Assembly (NCBI GenBank): GCA_937952305.1
Contig: CALFZO010000041.1
Location: forward strand, 1 to 64,000
Reading direction: 5' to 3'
From: an uncultured Anaerolineales bacterium
GTDB lineage: Bacteria > Chloroflexota > Anaerolineae > Anaerolineales > UBA6663
Length of the DNA: 64,000 nucleotides
In this document: positions 44,172 to 52,829 of the stretch, one piece after another
Layout of the letters: every line of letters starts with the position of its first letter
Position numbering within the stretch: position 1 is the first letter of the stretch
Notes under the pieces: generated by a model
Seen by the model: only the letters and a program-made list of their open reading frames with translations
Database searches by the model: none
Told to the model about the DNA's origin: nothing
Position numbers and translations under genes: made by a program

Positions 44172-46055
44172 ATGCCGATGCAACCGCTCCCCCTCAATCG
44201 CGTTTATCTGGCGCACGCCTTCTCCGAGCCAGCCTTCGGCGACACGGCCGAGCACGTCTTCTATGTCCGCACCGCCGACGGGCGGCGCAGCCTGGTGCGC
44301 CAGACGCTCAGCACCGGCCTGGCCCAGGTGATCACCACCGAGCCCGCGCCCGCCGGCGGGGTGGGCTACGGCGGCGGCCTGTTCGCGGTGCGCGGGCGCA
44401 CTCTGGTCTACGCCGCCACCGGCGGCGGACAGGGGCAGGGCGGCACCCTGCAAGGCCTCGATCTGGGGACGGGCGAGCAGTGGGCCGTGACCCCGGCTTT
44501 CGAGGGCGTAGCCGCGCCGACGATTTCGCCCTGCGGCCAGTACGTGGCCTTCCTGGCGGAGGCGGCCGGCCGGTGCAATGTGCTGCTGGTCGACGTGCGC
44601 GGCAAGACGCTGCCGGTCAAGCTGTCCGATGACCCCTGGTACGCCTTCAACCCGGCCTTCTCGGCCGACGGCCGGCGGCTGGCCTGGCAGGAGTGGGAGG
44701 CCCTGGCGATGCCCTGGGACGAGGCCCGGCTGTGCCTGGCCGCCTTCGCCAAACCGACCGGACGCAGCTCGGCCAGTTATCAGCTCCTGCCGTTGAGCAC
44801 GGTGACCCTGGCCCAGCCGCGCGTCAGCTACGCCTCGCCGCAATTTAGCCCGGGCGGCAAGTTCGTGGCCTACACCAGCGACGAGACCGGCTGGCGTTCC
44901 TTGTGGGTGGCCGAGGCCGACGGCCAGAACCCGGTGCGCGTGGACACCGGCCCGGGTGAGATCGGCGGGCCGGACTGGGTGCCAGGGGACCGGGCCATGC
45001 GCTGGAGCGAGGACGCCAAGACGCTGTTCGCCGTGCGCCGGCACGAAAGCCGCGACACGCTGCTGCGCATCAGCTGGCCGGACCGCGCCGTCGCCGAGAT
45101 CCCGACGCCGTGGACGTATTGGGACGGCCTGCACCTGCGCGGCGATCTGCTGGCCGGCCTGGCCAGCAACGCGCTGACGCCGGTCACGCTGGTCACGCTT
45201 AACACGCGCACCGGCGAGAGCGTGGCGCGCGCCAGCGCCGGCGTCGGGCTGTTGGACCCGGCCTCCCTCGCGCCGGCTGAGGTGGTGAGCTGGCCGACGA
45301 CCGGCGCGGTCACCTGCTGGGGCATTTTCTACCGCGCCGTCGGCCCGCAGGCCGAAGGTCCGCGGCCCCTGATCGTGCACGTGCACGGCGGCCCGACCTC
45401 GGAAGCGCCGCTGGCCTGGCAGCCGCAGGCCCAGTATTTCGCCACGCGCGGCTGGCATTACCTGCTCGTCAACCATCGCGGCGGGACCGGCTATGGCCGC
45501 GCCTATCAGGACTTGCTCAACGGCCAGTGGGGGGTGGTGGACGTGCAGGACGCGCGCACCGGCGCCGAGCACCTGATCGAGCGCGGTCTGGCGCGCGCTG
45601 ACCAGGTCGTGATCATGGGCGGCAGCGCCGGCGGCTACACCACGCTGATGGCGCTGACGCAGGACCCCGCTTTCTGGGCGGCCGGCGTGTCGCTGTATGG
45701 CATCGGCGGCCTGTACGAGCTCAAGCAAGGCTCGCACCGCTTCGAGGTCAATTACGAACAGGGCCTGATCGGCCGGCTGCCGGAGGCCGGGCGGCTGTGG
45801 CAGGAGCGCTCGCCGCTGACCCACGTCAAGAACGTGCGCGCGCCGGTTCTGCTCTTCCATGGCAAAGAGGACAAAGCCGTACCCTATCAACAATCCGTGG
45901 ATTTTGCGGAGGCCGCGCGCCGCAACGGCGTCCCGGCCGAGCTGGTGCTGTACGAGGATGAAGGCCATGGCTTTGCCAAGGAAGCCAACCGGCGTGACTG
46001 CCTGGAGCGCACCGAGCGCTTCCTGGAGCGCTACGTCATCAACCTGCAGCGCTGA
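44172..46055 (+). CDS. S9 family serine peptidase (acylaminoacyl/prolyl oligopeptidase-like)
   Basis: Peptidase of 627 residues. The N-terminal 380 residues have WD40-like propeller repeats (PTISPCGQYVAFLAE, NPAFSADGRRLAWQEW, SPQFSPGGKFVAYTSDE). The catalytic domain has the oxyanion HVHGGPTSEAP, nucleophile S485 in GGSAGG, D567 in GKEDKAVP and H599 in EGHGF. There is no signal peptide, so it is probably cytoplasmic and degrades peptides. An AAGGA site precedes the ATG. Confidence 0.93.
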   Translation: MPMQPLPLNRVYLAHAFSEPAFGDTAEHVFYVRTADGRRSLVRQTLSTGLAQVITTEPAPAGGVGYGGGLFAVRGRTLVYAATGGGQGQGGTLQGLDLGTGEQWAVTPAFEGVAAPTISPCGQYVAFLAEAAGRCNVLLVDVRGKTLPVKLSDDPWYAFNPAFSADGRRLAWQEWEALAMPWDEARLCLAAFAKPTGRSSASYQLLPLSTVTLAQPRVSYASPQFSPGGKFVAYTSDETGWRSLWVAEADGQNPVRVDTGPGEIGGPDWVPGDRAMRWSEDAKTLFAVRRHESRDTLLRISWPDRAVAEIPTPWTYWDGLHLRGDLLAGLASNALTPVTLVTLNTRTGESVARASAGVGLLDPASLAPAEVVSWPTTGAVTCWGIFYRAVGPQAEGPRPLIVHVHGGPTSEAPLAWQPQAQYFATRGWHYLLVNHRGGTGYGRAYQDLLNGQWGVVDVQDARTGAEHLIERGLARADQVVIMGGSAGGYTTLMALTQDPAFWAAGVSLYGIGGLYELKQGSHRFEVNYEQGLIGRLPEAGRLWQERSPLTHVKNVRAPVLLFHGKEDKAVPYQQSVDFAEAARRNGVPAELVLYEDEGHGFAKEANRRDCLERTERFLERYVINLQR

Positions 46056-46125
46056 CCGCGTTTGCGTCCGGACGCCCTTTGGCCTATAACTAGCGGCAGG
46101 CCACCGCTTGCATCGGAGAGACGCC

Positions 46126-46596
46126 ATGACGGACAAGACCGACCAAGAAACCAACCGCCGCACCCTGGGCCAGGAGCTGGAAGGCCTGGAGGGCCTGGTG
46201 TACCGCATCTCGACCACGCTCGAGCCGGGCGGCCTGCACGCCGCCTCGCTGGCCGTGGTGTGTGAGGCCATCTACCTGGCGCGCCAGGTGATGCTCAACG
46301 ACGACGTGCGCGCCCACGATGTGGACAACCTGAGCGCATCGATGGACGAGCTGAAGCGGCGCGCCCTGGAGTGGAAGATCGCGGCCCGCCAGGCCGAGGT
46401 CTGGCCGCGGCTGCCGGAGCGGCTCCAGCCGGACTCCGGGCCGACGCGCAAGGCGCTGGAGTACGCCCTGCACGAGTGGCTGGCTGAGGCTGATCTGGAC
46501 AACAAGGACGCCGGCCAATTGGCGGCCGAGTTCACGGCCTTTTGCGAGGCGGCGCAGAAGCCCGCCGAGCATCGCCGCCGGCGCAAGGGCGCTTAG
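46126..46596 (+). CDS. Conserved-looking helical protein of unknown function
   Basis: I do not recognise this 156-residue soluble protein. It is highly charged and helical, with LGQELEGLEGLVYRISTTLEPGG at the start and a Lys/Arg-rich tail (HRRRRKGA). No catalytic motif is evident; one or two cysteines are not in a metal pattern. The ATG at 46126 follows CGGAGAG; TATAAC at 46085-46090 may be its -10 box. A terminator follows. Confidence 0.75.
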   Translation: MTDKTDQETNRRTLGQELEGLEGLVYRISTTLEPGGLHAASLAVVCEAIYLARQVMLNDDVRAHDVDNLSASMDELKRRALEWKIAARQAEVWPRLPERLQPDSGPTRKALEYALHEWLAEADLDNKDAGQLAAEFTAFCEAAQKPAEHRRRRKGA

Positions 46597-46626
46597 CCGC
46601 CCGGCCTCTGGCTGAAGGCTTGTGAG

Positions 46627-46652
46627 CGGAGACGGCTGCCCGTCTCCGTTTT
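46627..46652 (+). terminator. Intrinsic terminator
   Basis: CGGAGACGG and CCGTCTCCG pair perfectly over a 4-base loop and run into TTTT, between two convergent genes. Confidence 0.82.
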
Positions 46653-46690
46653 CTATTCCGGGGGTGGGGCTTCGGCCGGGGCCGGTATGC

Positions 46691-46897
46691 TCACAGTGGC
46701 GCTTGCGTGTGATAAAGCGCCGAGGCGATGACGAGCGTCACGACGACGGCGGTCGTGACCTTGGCCACGGGCATGCGCGCCGGTTTGGGCGCTGGCCGGC
46801 CGGCCAGTTCGGCCGTGCGCGCGGCTTCACGCTGTTTGCCGTGGGCGGCGGCGCCCAACGCCAGGGTGGTGGGGATGGCGGCGCAGAACAGGCACAT
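46691..46897 (-). CDS. Small membrane protein with N-terminal CxxC
   Basis: A 68-residue protein. It opens MCLFCAAIP, with two cysteines spaced CxxC, followed by a small-residue stretch, a basic segment and a TM helix near 43-62 (VAKVTTAVVVTLVIASALYH). A GGGAGA site lies upstream of the ATG. The CxxC could bind metal or be redox-active. Short length makes the call uncertain; the ribosome site, TM segment and absence of any overlapping gene support it. Confidence 0.58.
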   Translation of the reverse strand: MCLFCAAIPTTLALGAAAHGKQREAARTAELAGRPAPKPARMPVAKVTTAVVVTLVIASALYHTQAPL

Positions 46898-46970
46898 GCT
46901 TTCATCTTCTCCCGCTGAAACGTGGGACCAACGTTAACACCCGGGCAGGGCGCTGTCAAGCCGAAGGGGC

Positions 46971-46976
46971 TATACT
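46971..46976 (+). promoter_or_regulatory. -10 box of the Ppx/GppA gene
   Basis: TATACT, 22 bases before the ATG at 46999. No clear -35 box and no Shine-Dalgarno site in the short leader. Confidence 0.4.
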
Positions 46977-46998
46977 GAGCGCAGCCACCTCAACGCCT

Positions 46999-48546
46999 AT
47001 GGATACACCCTACGCCTGGACCCAACGGCTCGGCATCATCGACCTCGGCTCCAACTCCGCGCGCCTGGTCGTCGTTCAGTACACGCCCGGCCAATCCTAT
47101 AAGGTCACTTACGAGTACAGCCGCCGGGTGCGTCTGGCCGAAGGCATGGCCACCGGCGACGATCGGCTGGAGCCGGCCGCCGTGGGACGCGCCGTGGAGA
47201 CCCTGGCGATGTTCCGGGACTTCTGCCGCGCGCATGGCATTCAACGCCTGATCCCGGTCGCCACCGCCGCCACGCGCGACGCCGCCAACCAGGCGGACTT
47301 TCTGCGCCAGGTGCGGGCCGCCACCGGCCTGCGCCTGCGCGTGCTCACCGGCCGGGAGGAATCCTATTACGGCGCGCTGGGCGTGATCAACGGCCTGGGC
47401 CTGCGGGCCGGCGTGGTGATGGACGTCGGCGGCGGCAGCGCCCAGGTGAGCCGGGTGCGCGGCGGGCAGTTCCAGCGCGGCCAGGCTACGCCGCTGGGCG
47501 CCGTGCGCCTGACCGAGGCCTTCCTGCCCGGCGAGCGCGTCGGGTCGGCCGAGTACAAACGCCTGGCGCGCTACCTCGACGAGCAGTTCGCGGCCCTGGA
47601 TTGGCTGGCGCTGCGGCCGGGCGAGCAGTTCGTGGGTTTGGGCGGCACCTTGCGCACGCTGGCGCGGATCGACCGCGACGAACGCGACTATCCGCTGCGG
47701 CTGCTCAACGGCTACGCGTTGTCGGCCGAGCGCCTGGACGCGCTCATCGCGCAGCTGCGCGCCCTGCCGGTGCGCGAGCGCGGGCGCCAGATCCCGGGGC
47801 TGCCGCCGGACCGCGCCGACGTCAGCCTGGCCGGGGCCATGGTGGTGGCGGCCGCGCTGCGGCGTGCCGGCGCCGACCAACTGGTGGTGAGCGGCCAGGG
47901 CATCCGCGAAGGCCTGTTCTTCGAGAACTTCTTGCCGAAGCGGGCGCGCGCCAACCCGGCCATCGCCGATCTGCGCCGCTTCAGTGTGCTGAACCTGAGC
48001 CGGACCTACGGCTATCAGAACGCCCACGCCAACCAGGTAGCGCAACTGGCGGTGGCGTTGTTCGACCAACTCCAGCGCCGGCATGGCTACGGCCAGCCTG
48101 AGCGCGAAGGCCTGTGGGCGGCCGCGCAGCTCAACGACATCGGCAGCGCCGTCAACTACCAGGACCACCACAAGCACTCGGCCTACCTGATCTTGAGCGC
48201 CGGGCTGCCCGGTTACTCCCACCGCGAGACGGCCCTGATCGCGCTGCTGTGCGTGTATCACCGCAAGGGCAAGGCCGACCTCAAGACGTATCAGGCGGTG
48301 TTGGAGAAGGGCGATCCGCAGCGGGTGCGCCGGCTGGGCGCCGTGCTGCGGCTGGCCGAGGCCCTGGACAGCAGCCGCACCCAGGACGTCGCCGCCGTGA
48401 CGGTGGCCGCGCGCCGGGATGTGGTTCGGCTCACCGTTAAGGGGCGGCCGGGCCACGACGTGCGCTGGGAGATCGGCGAGGCGCAGCGCAACGCCGACCT
48501 GTTTGAGGACGCCTTCAACTGCCGGCTGGAGGTGGCCGCGGGCTGA
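46999..48546 (+). CDS. ppx: Ppx/GppA family phosphatase (exopolyphosphatase-like)
   Basis: Degrades polyphosphate or guanosine pentaphosphate. Length 515 residues. The actin-like fold is clear: LGIIDLGSNSARLVVVQ at the N-terminus (phosphate 1), ATAATRDAANQADFLRQV, LTGREESYYGALGV and VMDVGGGSAQVSRV (phosphate 2), VGLGGTLRTLARI. The C-terminal third is an HD-like helical domain with QLNDIGSAVNYQDHHKHSAYLI, where the usual first His is N. The HD-CHAD gene on the other strand 0.4 kb further on also relates to polyphosphate. Confidence 0.9.
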   Translation: MDTPYAWTQRLGIIDLGSNSARLVVVQYTPGQSYKVTYEYSRRVRLAEGMATGDDRLEPAAVGRAVETLAMFRDFCRAHGIQRLIPVATAATRDAANQADFLRQVRAATGLRLRVLTGREESYYGALGVINGLGLRAGVVMDVGGGSAQVSRVRGGQFQRGQATPLGAVRLTEAFLPGERVGSAEYKRLARYLDEQFAALDWLALRPGEQFVGLGGTLRTLARIDRDERDYPLRLLNGYALSAERLDALIAQLRALPVRERGRQIPGLPPDRADVSLAGAMVVAAALRRAGADQLVVSGQGIREGLFFENFLPKRARANPAIADLRRFSVLNLSRTYGYQNAHANQVAQLAVALFDQLQRRHGYGQPEREGLWAAAQLNDIGSAVNYQDHHKHSAYLILSAGLPGYSHRETALIALLCVYHRKGKADLKTYQAVLEKGDPQRVRRLGAVLRLAEALDSSRTQDVAAVTVAARRDVVRLTVKGRPGHDVRWEIGEAQRNADLFEDAFNCRLEVAAG

Positions 48547-48560
48547 GGCGGCAGCGCGGC

Positions 48561-48974
48561 CTACGCCGTCGCCACGCGCATGATCGTGCCCTGCGCCGCC
48601 GCGCACAACTTCTCCTGGCCGGACTGCACGACGAAGACCTCACAGCGGCAGACGGCCAGGCTCTGCCCGCGGCCGATCACGGTGGCGCGGGCCACCAGCC
48701 GGTCGCCGGCGGCCGGGCGCACATAGTTGAGCTTGTACTCGGCCGTCAGCACGTTCTCGCCCAGCACCGAGCCGGCCGCAAAGGTCAGGGCGTTGTCGGC
48801 CAGGTAACCCACGACGCCGCCGTGCACGAAGCCGTGCTGCTGAAGAAACTCCGGGCGCATGTCCAGGGCCAGCTCCACGCTGCCCTCGGCAAAGGCCGTC
48901 AACTGCGTCCCCAACCAGCGGCTGAACGGTTGGCTGGCCAGCACGCGCCGGCCCAGGTCGAGCCAGTCAGTCAT
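48561..48974 (-). CDS. PaaI-family thioesterase (hot-dog fold)
   Basis: Predicted acyl-CoA thioesterase of 137 residues. Family markers are MRPEFLQQHGFVHGGVVGYLADNA, with HGGV and the downstream acidic residue, and AEYKLNYVRPAAGDRLVARATV. The ATG overlaps the end of the HD-CHAD gene by 8 bases, so the two are cotranscribed. The substrate is unknown and the link to polyphosphate is unclear. Confidence 0.9.
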   Translation of the reverse strand: MTDWLDLGRRVLASQPFSRWLGTQLTAFAEGSVELALDMRPEFLQQHGFVHGGVVGYLADNALTFAAGSVLGENVLTAEYKLNYVRPAAGDRLVARATVIGRGQSLAVCRCEVFVVQSGQEKLCAAAQGTIMRVATA

Positions 48975-50685
48975 GGGGGCCCTCGGCCAGCGCCTCGGCC
49001 TCGGTCTCCGGCTGAAGGCGCGTGAGCAGCGCCGCGGCTTTCTGCGTCAGCGCATCCGGCTGCACCGCCTCCCAGTCCTTGCCGAACTTGCGCAGGTGCT
49101 TCTGGATCTCGGCCTGGCAAGAGAGGTCGTAGCGCCGGGCACTGTCGTCGTCTGGATGTTGCGCCAGCCAGGCGGCCAGCCGCGCGCGGCCCACGCAGGC
49201 GTCGTTGAGGTAGCCCAGCCGGTCCTGCAGCTTCACCAGCTGGCGCAGCAGCGCTTCCCCGGGCTCGCCCAGCGCCGGCAACAGAAACTCCACCAGGAAA
49301 CGGACGCGCTTGACGGCCAGCCGGCGCAAAGCGTGATAGCTCTCCAGATTGGCCGGATCGAGGTCGGCGGCCTGCTCCCGCAGCTGCTCGACGCGCTCGC
49401 TGAACAGCGCGGCGGCGGCCTCGCCGAGGCGCGCGTCGCCTTTGCGCTTCGCCGGCGGGTCAGTCACAAAATCGGCCCAATCGGCGCGCAGGGCCGCGGC
49501 CTCGTCGCCGTCCAGCCAGCGCGCGGCCGCGCTCAGCGCGGTCTGGCGCTGGGCCCGCCAGTCGGCCAGGAAGGGCCAGTCTTCCATCAGCGCCACCTCA
49601 TCCGCAGCCGCGATCAGCACGTCCCAATCCCGCACGGCCGCCAGCGCATCCTCGGCCGCCTTGAAGTGGGCGCGCAGACGGCGGGCCCGCTTCTTCTTAA
49701 GGGCCGGCCGGAACATCTCCAGCGCGGCGCGTCCGCGGCGGGCGGCGGCCCGGACCGCTTTGATGGCTGGCGGGGCGCCGGCGCAGGCCTCGGCTGTGGC
49801 CGCCTCCCAGCGGGTGAGCTGTTCGGCCAGCGCGCGCACGGCGACGGTGGCGAGGGGCGTGCTCGCGGTCAGCGCGGTCTGGGCCACGACCGTGATGGTG
49901 CGGATGGGCGGGGCCACCACCCAGGCGCCGCCCAAGACCTCGGCCCACAGGTCGGCCTTCTCCACGGCGCGGGCGCCGTCGCCTTCGGCGTAGGGGCCGG
50001 AGAGCGTCAGCGTGTACGTATCGGCCTCCACCCGCACCGCCTCCACGCGCGTGGTCTGCGATTGCGAGTAATCGAGCCCGTCGGCGATCCGCAGCAGCGC
50101 GGACAGCGCCAGGGTCTGCGCCCGCTGGCGTTCGCCCAATGCCATAAAGAGTGGTTCCTTATGGGCGCGCACAGTCTTGCGATGAAAGCGCACGGCGCAG
50201 GCCAGCATGGTCTGTTCGGCGGCGGTGTGGCCGACGAGCTTGACGCCCTGCAGCAGGTCACGGCCGACGGTGTGATGCTTGGGCGCGTCCACTTCCAGGC
50301 CGAGGTTATGGAGCAGGGCCGCGGTCTCCAACAGGGCGCGCAGTTTGGCCGGCAGTTTATGGACAGCCTGAGTCTCATCGAAGAGACGCAGGGCGTGCTC
50401 GGCCACCTGGTGGGCGTGCGCCAGGTCCACGTGCGCGGCCGTCAGCAATTCCTCAACGTACAGGCCGGGGCGCGGGAAGAGCGTCAACCGTTGCGCCTCA
50501 AAGCGCAGGACGAGCCGTTCAATAGCGGCCGGCGTGAGGCGCAGTTCAGCCGCCACCTGGGCCGGCTCGGCCCCGGCCTCAAGCGCCAGCAGTGCGCGGG
50601 CCTGTCGTGCCTCAGCTGCCGCCGCGTGCTCGGCCTGCCATTGCAGCCAGAATGTCTCGGAGGAAGACAACATACGATGCCTCAT
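48967..50685 (-). CDS. HD-like domain plus CHAD-domain protein (polyphosphate-linked)
   Basis: Protein of 572 residues. Residues about 28-65 form an HTH-like element (ALEAGAEPAQVAAELRLTP). Residues about 75-260 resemble the C-terminal HD-like domain of Ppx/GppA (LETAALLHNLGLEVDAPKHH, then LSALLRIADGLDYSQSQ), with HN in place of HD. Residues about 285-560 are a CHAD domain (conserved His-rich alpha-helical, polyphosphate-binding) with RRGRAALEMFRP, RVRFLVEFLLPAL and LQDRLGYLNDACVGR. No CYTH domain is attached, though CHAD and CYTH often pair. A Ppx gene nearby supports polyphosphate biology. Confidence 0.85.
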   Translation of the reverse strand: MRHRMLSSSETFWLQWQAEHAAAAEARQARALLALEAGAEPAQVAAELRLTPAAIERLVLRFEAQRLTLFPRPGLYVEELLTAAHVDLAHAHQVAEHALRLFDETQAVHKLPAKLRALLETAALLHNLGLEVDAPKHHTVGRDLLQGVKLVGHTAAEQTMLACAVRFHRKTVRAHKEPLFMALGERQRAQTLALSALLRIADGLDYSQSQTTRVEAVRVEADTYTLTLSGPYAEGDGARAVEKADLWAEVLGGAWVVAPPIRTITVVAQTALTASTPLATVAVRALAEQLTRWEAATAEACAGAPPAIKAVRAAARRGRAALEMFRPALKKKRARRLRAHFKAAEDALAAVRDWDVLIAAADEVALMEDWPFLADWRAQRQTALSAAARWLDGDEAAALRADWADFVTDPPAKRKGDARLGEAAAALFSERVEQLREQAADLDPANLESYHALRRLAVKRVRFLVEFLLPALGEPGEALLRQLVKLQDRLGYLNDACVGRARLAAWLAQHPDDDSARRYDLSCQAEIQKHLRKFGKDWEAVQPDALTQKAAALLTRLQPETEAEALAEGPHD

Positions 50686-51043
50686 AAGAAAGGAAACGCC
50701 GGCCGGGCCTGTCTTGTCGATGACCGGGCGCAGGGCCTGACCTGAAAGCCGGCGGCTCTGGTCAGAATTCTATTTGCACATATCCACATTGAGGCGGAAC
50801 CTCCCGCAGTATAACGGTGTGTCGTCGCGTTGGCGGCATCAAATCAAGCGGAGCTGTCAGGTGGAATCCTCAGCAAAAACATAAAAGCGGCGACTAGCGC
50901 CATTTTATGAAAAGATGATATACTATGGCTGTTACCAGATGCGCGTCAACCAATGGAACGGACGGAAACGACCAAAGGCCGGACCATGACGACGCGGCCT
51001 CCATCGTGTTCCGGTTAAATCAGCAGTGGGTTGGAGTGACCTT
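50686..51043. promoter_or_regulatory. Divergent promoter region between the CHAD and recombinase genes
   Basis: 358 bases without a gene. A minus-strand TATACT at 50813-50808 could serve the HD-CHAD gene. A plus-strand TATACT at 50919-50924 in an unusually AT-rich stretch (about 50870-50930) could serve the recombinase gene, giving a leader of about 115 bases. GAGG-CGGAA-CCTC near 50791 is a small hairpin. No -35 boxes or att-like repeats were found by eye. Confidence 0.5.
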
Positions 51044-51931
51044 ATGGATCAACACATCAGCCAGTTCCTGAGCACGTTGTCGACCCAGAAGGGCTACACC
51101 GAAAACACCATCGCGGCGTACCGCAATGACCTGGGCCAGTTCGCCCAGTTCGTGCGTGAGCAGCGCGGCGGCGTGGTCGAGCCTGGGGATGTCTCACCCG
51201 ACCTCGTCGAAGCTTATGTCGAAAGCTTGCAGCGCGCGGAAGGCGGCTACGCCCCGTCGACGGTGGCGCGCAAGATCGCGGCTGTGAAATCCTTCTTTCA
51301 CTTCCTCAGCGAACAGCAGCTGATCGTGTCTAACCCGGCGCTGCGGCTGAACTCGCCCAAGATCAAGAAGAGCGCGCCCAAGACGCTTTCCCGCGAGGAG
51401 ATCGAGCGGCTGCTGGCGGCGCCGCGCCAGGCCGGCGGCGCCAAGGCGCTGCGCGACTCGGCGTTGTTGGAGCTGCTCTGCGCCACCGGCATGCGCGTGA
51501 CCGAGGTCGTCAACCTGCGGGTGGACGACGTGGATTGGGAGCAGGGCGAGATCATCTGCCGCAGCAAGGGCGAGCGCGAGCGCCGCATCCCGGTGGGGTC
51601 GGCGCAATTGCCGCTGCGCGAATACGTGGACAGCGCCCGCGCCGCGCTGCAAAACGACGGCTCGCCGGAGATGTTGTTCCTCAACCATCGCGGCAAGAAA
51701 CTGACACGCCAGGGAGTCTGGCTGATCTTGCGCGAGGCCGCTGAGGCGGCCGGCATCCAGGCCGAGGTGACGCCGCGCACGCTGCGGCATTCGTTTGCCA
51801 AGCATCTGATCGGCTCAGGCGAGAACCTGCGCCGGGTGCAGAAACTGCTCGGGCACGCCAACCTGTCCACCACGCAGGTCTACCGCCAGCCGGCGGCGGC
51901 GTCTGACCTGCCCGGCGACCCGACCCCGTAA
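51044..51931 (+). CDS. Tyrosine recombinase of the XerC/XerD family, variant active site
   Basis: Recombinase of 295 residues with a SAM-like N-terminal domain (FLSTLSTQKGYTENTIAAYR) and catalytic domain. Active-site residues R151 (ATGMRVTEV), K175 (CRSKGERER), R248, H271 (LGHANLSTTQ) and nucleophile Y280 are present. The usual His of the HxxR box is R245 (TPRTLRHS). The tail after Y280 is only 15 residues. The ATG follows GGAG. Chromosome dimer resolution is the default function, but the missing His makes full activity uncertain. No flanking repeats suggest a mobile element. Confidence 0.88.
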   Translation: MDQHISQFLSTLSTQKGYTENTIAAYRNDLGQFAQFVREQRGGVVEPGDVSPDLVEAYVESLQRAEGGYAPSTVARKIAAVKSFFHFLSEQQLIVSNPALRLNSPKIKKSAPKTLSREEIERLLAAPRQAGGAKALRDSALLELLCATGMRVTEVVNLRVDDVDWEQGEIICRSKGERERRIPVGSAQLPLREYVDSARAALQNDGSPEMLFLNHRGKKLTRQGVWLILREAAEAAGIQAEVTPRTLRHSFAKHLIGSGENLRRVQKLLGHANLSTTQVYRQPAAASDLPGDPTP

Positions 51932-51944
51932 AGGACCAGCCCGC

Positions 51945-52781
51945 ATGGACGCTTTTCTGACGCGCGCCGATTTCGAGGCCGCCGCGGCCTACATTCGCGC
52001 CAACACGCGGCACACGCCGCAGGTCGGCCTGGTGCTGGGGTCTGGCCTGGGCGGCCTAGCCGAAGCCATCGAGGCCGCGGACTTCATCGCCGCGGACGCC
52101 ATCCCGCACTGGCCGCGCTCCACCGTGGTCGGGCACGCCGGCCGCCTGGTCATCGGCCGCCTGGAAGGCCAGAGCGTCCTGGTGCAGCAGGGGCGCGCCC
52201 ACTACTATGAAGGCCACACGCTCCAGCAGGCGACGCTGCCGATCCGCGTCATGCAGCTGCTCGGCCTGCGGACCGTCATCCTGACCAACGCGGCCGGCGG
52301 CATCAACCCGGAATATTCGCCCGGCGACGTGATGCTGATCGAGGATCAGATCAACCTGATCGGCATGGCCGGCCTGTCGCCGCTGCGCGGCCCCAACGAC
52401 GACAGCTTTGGCCCGCGCTTCCCGGACATGAGCGTGCCGTTCGACCGGGAGTTGCGCGCCCATGCGCGGGCGGTGGCGGCCGAGGCCGGGCTGCCGCTCC
52501 GGCAGGGCGTCTACGCCGGTCTGGCCGGTCCGTCCTTTGAGTCGCCGGCCGATCTGCGCTTCCTGCGCGCCATCGGCGCCGACGCCGTGGGCATGTCCAC
52601 GGTTTCCGAAGTGGTCGTGGCCCGCCACGGCGGCCTGCGCGTGCTGGGTTTCTCGGGCATCAGCAACAAGGCCAACCTGGATGGCAGCACGGTCACCACG
52701 CACGAAGAGGTGCTCGAGGCCGGCCGGGTGCTGGTGCCCAAGCTGACCACGCTGGTGCGCGGCGTGCTGCGCCGCCTGTAA
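51945..52781 (+). CDS. punA: Purine nucleoside phosphorylase
   Basis: Cleaves purine nucleosides to base and ribose 1-phosphate for salvage. Length 278 residues. Markers are VGLVLGSGLGGLAE with its phosphate-binding GSG, GRAHYYEGHTL, ILTNAAGGINPEYSPGDVM, and VGMSTVSEVVVARHGGL. Trimeric PNP and the related MTAP are similar; the VGMST signature and chain length favour PNP. It lies 13 bases after the recombinase stop. Confidence 0.93.
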   Translation: MDAFLTRADFEAAAAYIRANTRHTPQVGLVLGSGLGGLAEAIEAADFIAADAIPHWPRSTVVGHAGRLVIGRLEGQSVLVQQGRAHYYEGHTLQQATLPIRVMQLLGLRTVILTNAAGGINPEYSPGDVMLIEDQINLIGMAGLSPLRGPNDDSFGPRFPDMSVPFDRELRAHARAVAAEAGLPLRQGVYAGLAGPSFESPADLRFLRAIGADAVGMSTVSEVVVARHGGLRVLGFSGISNKANLDGSTVTTHEEVLEAGRVLVPKLTTLVRGVLRRL

Positions 52782-52829
52782 CCGGCCCGCCCCAGCCGGC
52801 GGCGTTCCACCGGCTACGTGATAACTGGT

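Noticed and set aside
44103..46271. A 722-codon open frame on the minus strand opposite the S9 peptidase
   Set aside because: Shadow frame; the peptidase has its full Ser-Asp-His triad and the antisense product has no features.
51044..51931. Integrase of a mobile element
   Set aside because: No att-like direct repeats, tRNA target, cargo or other mobility genes; domain length and neighbours fit a housekeeping Xer recombinase.
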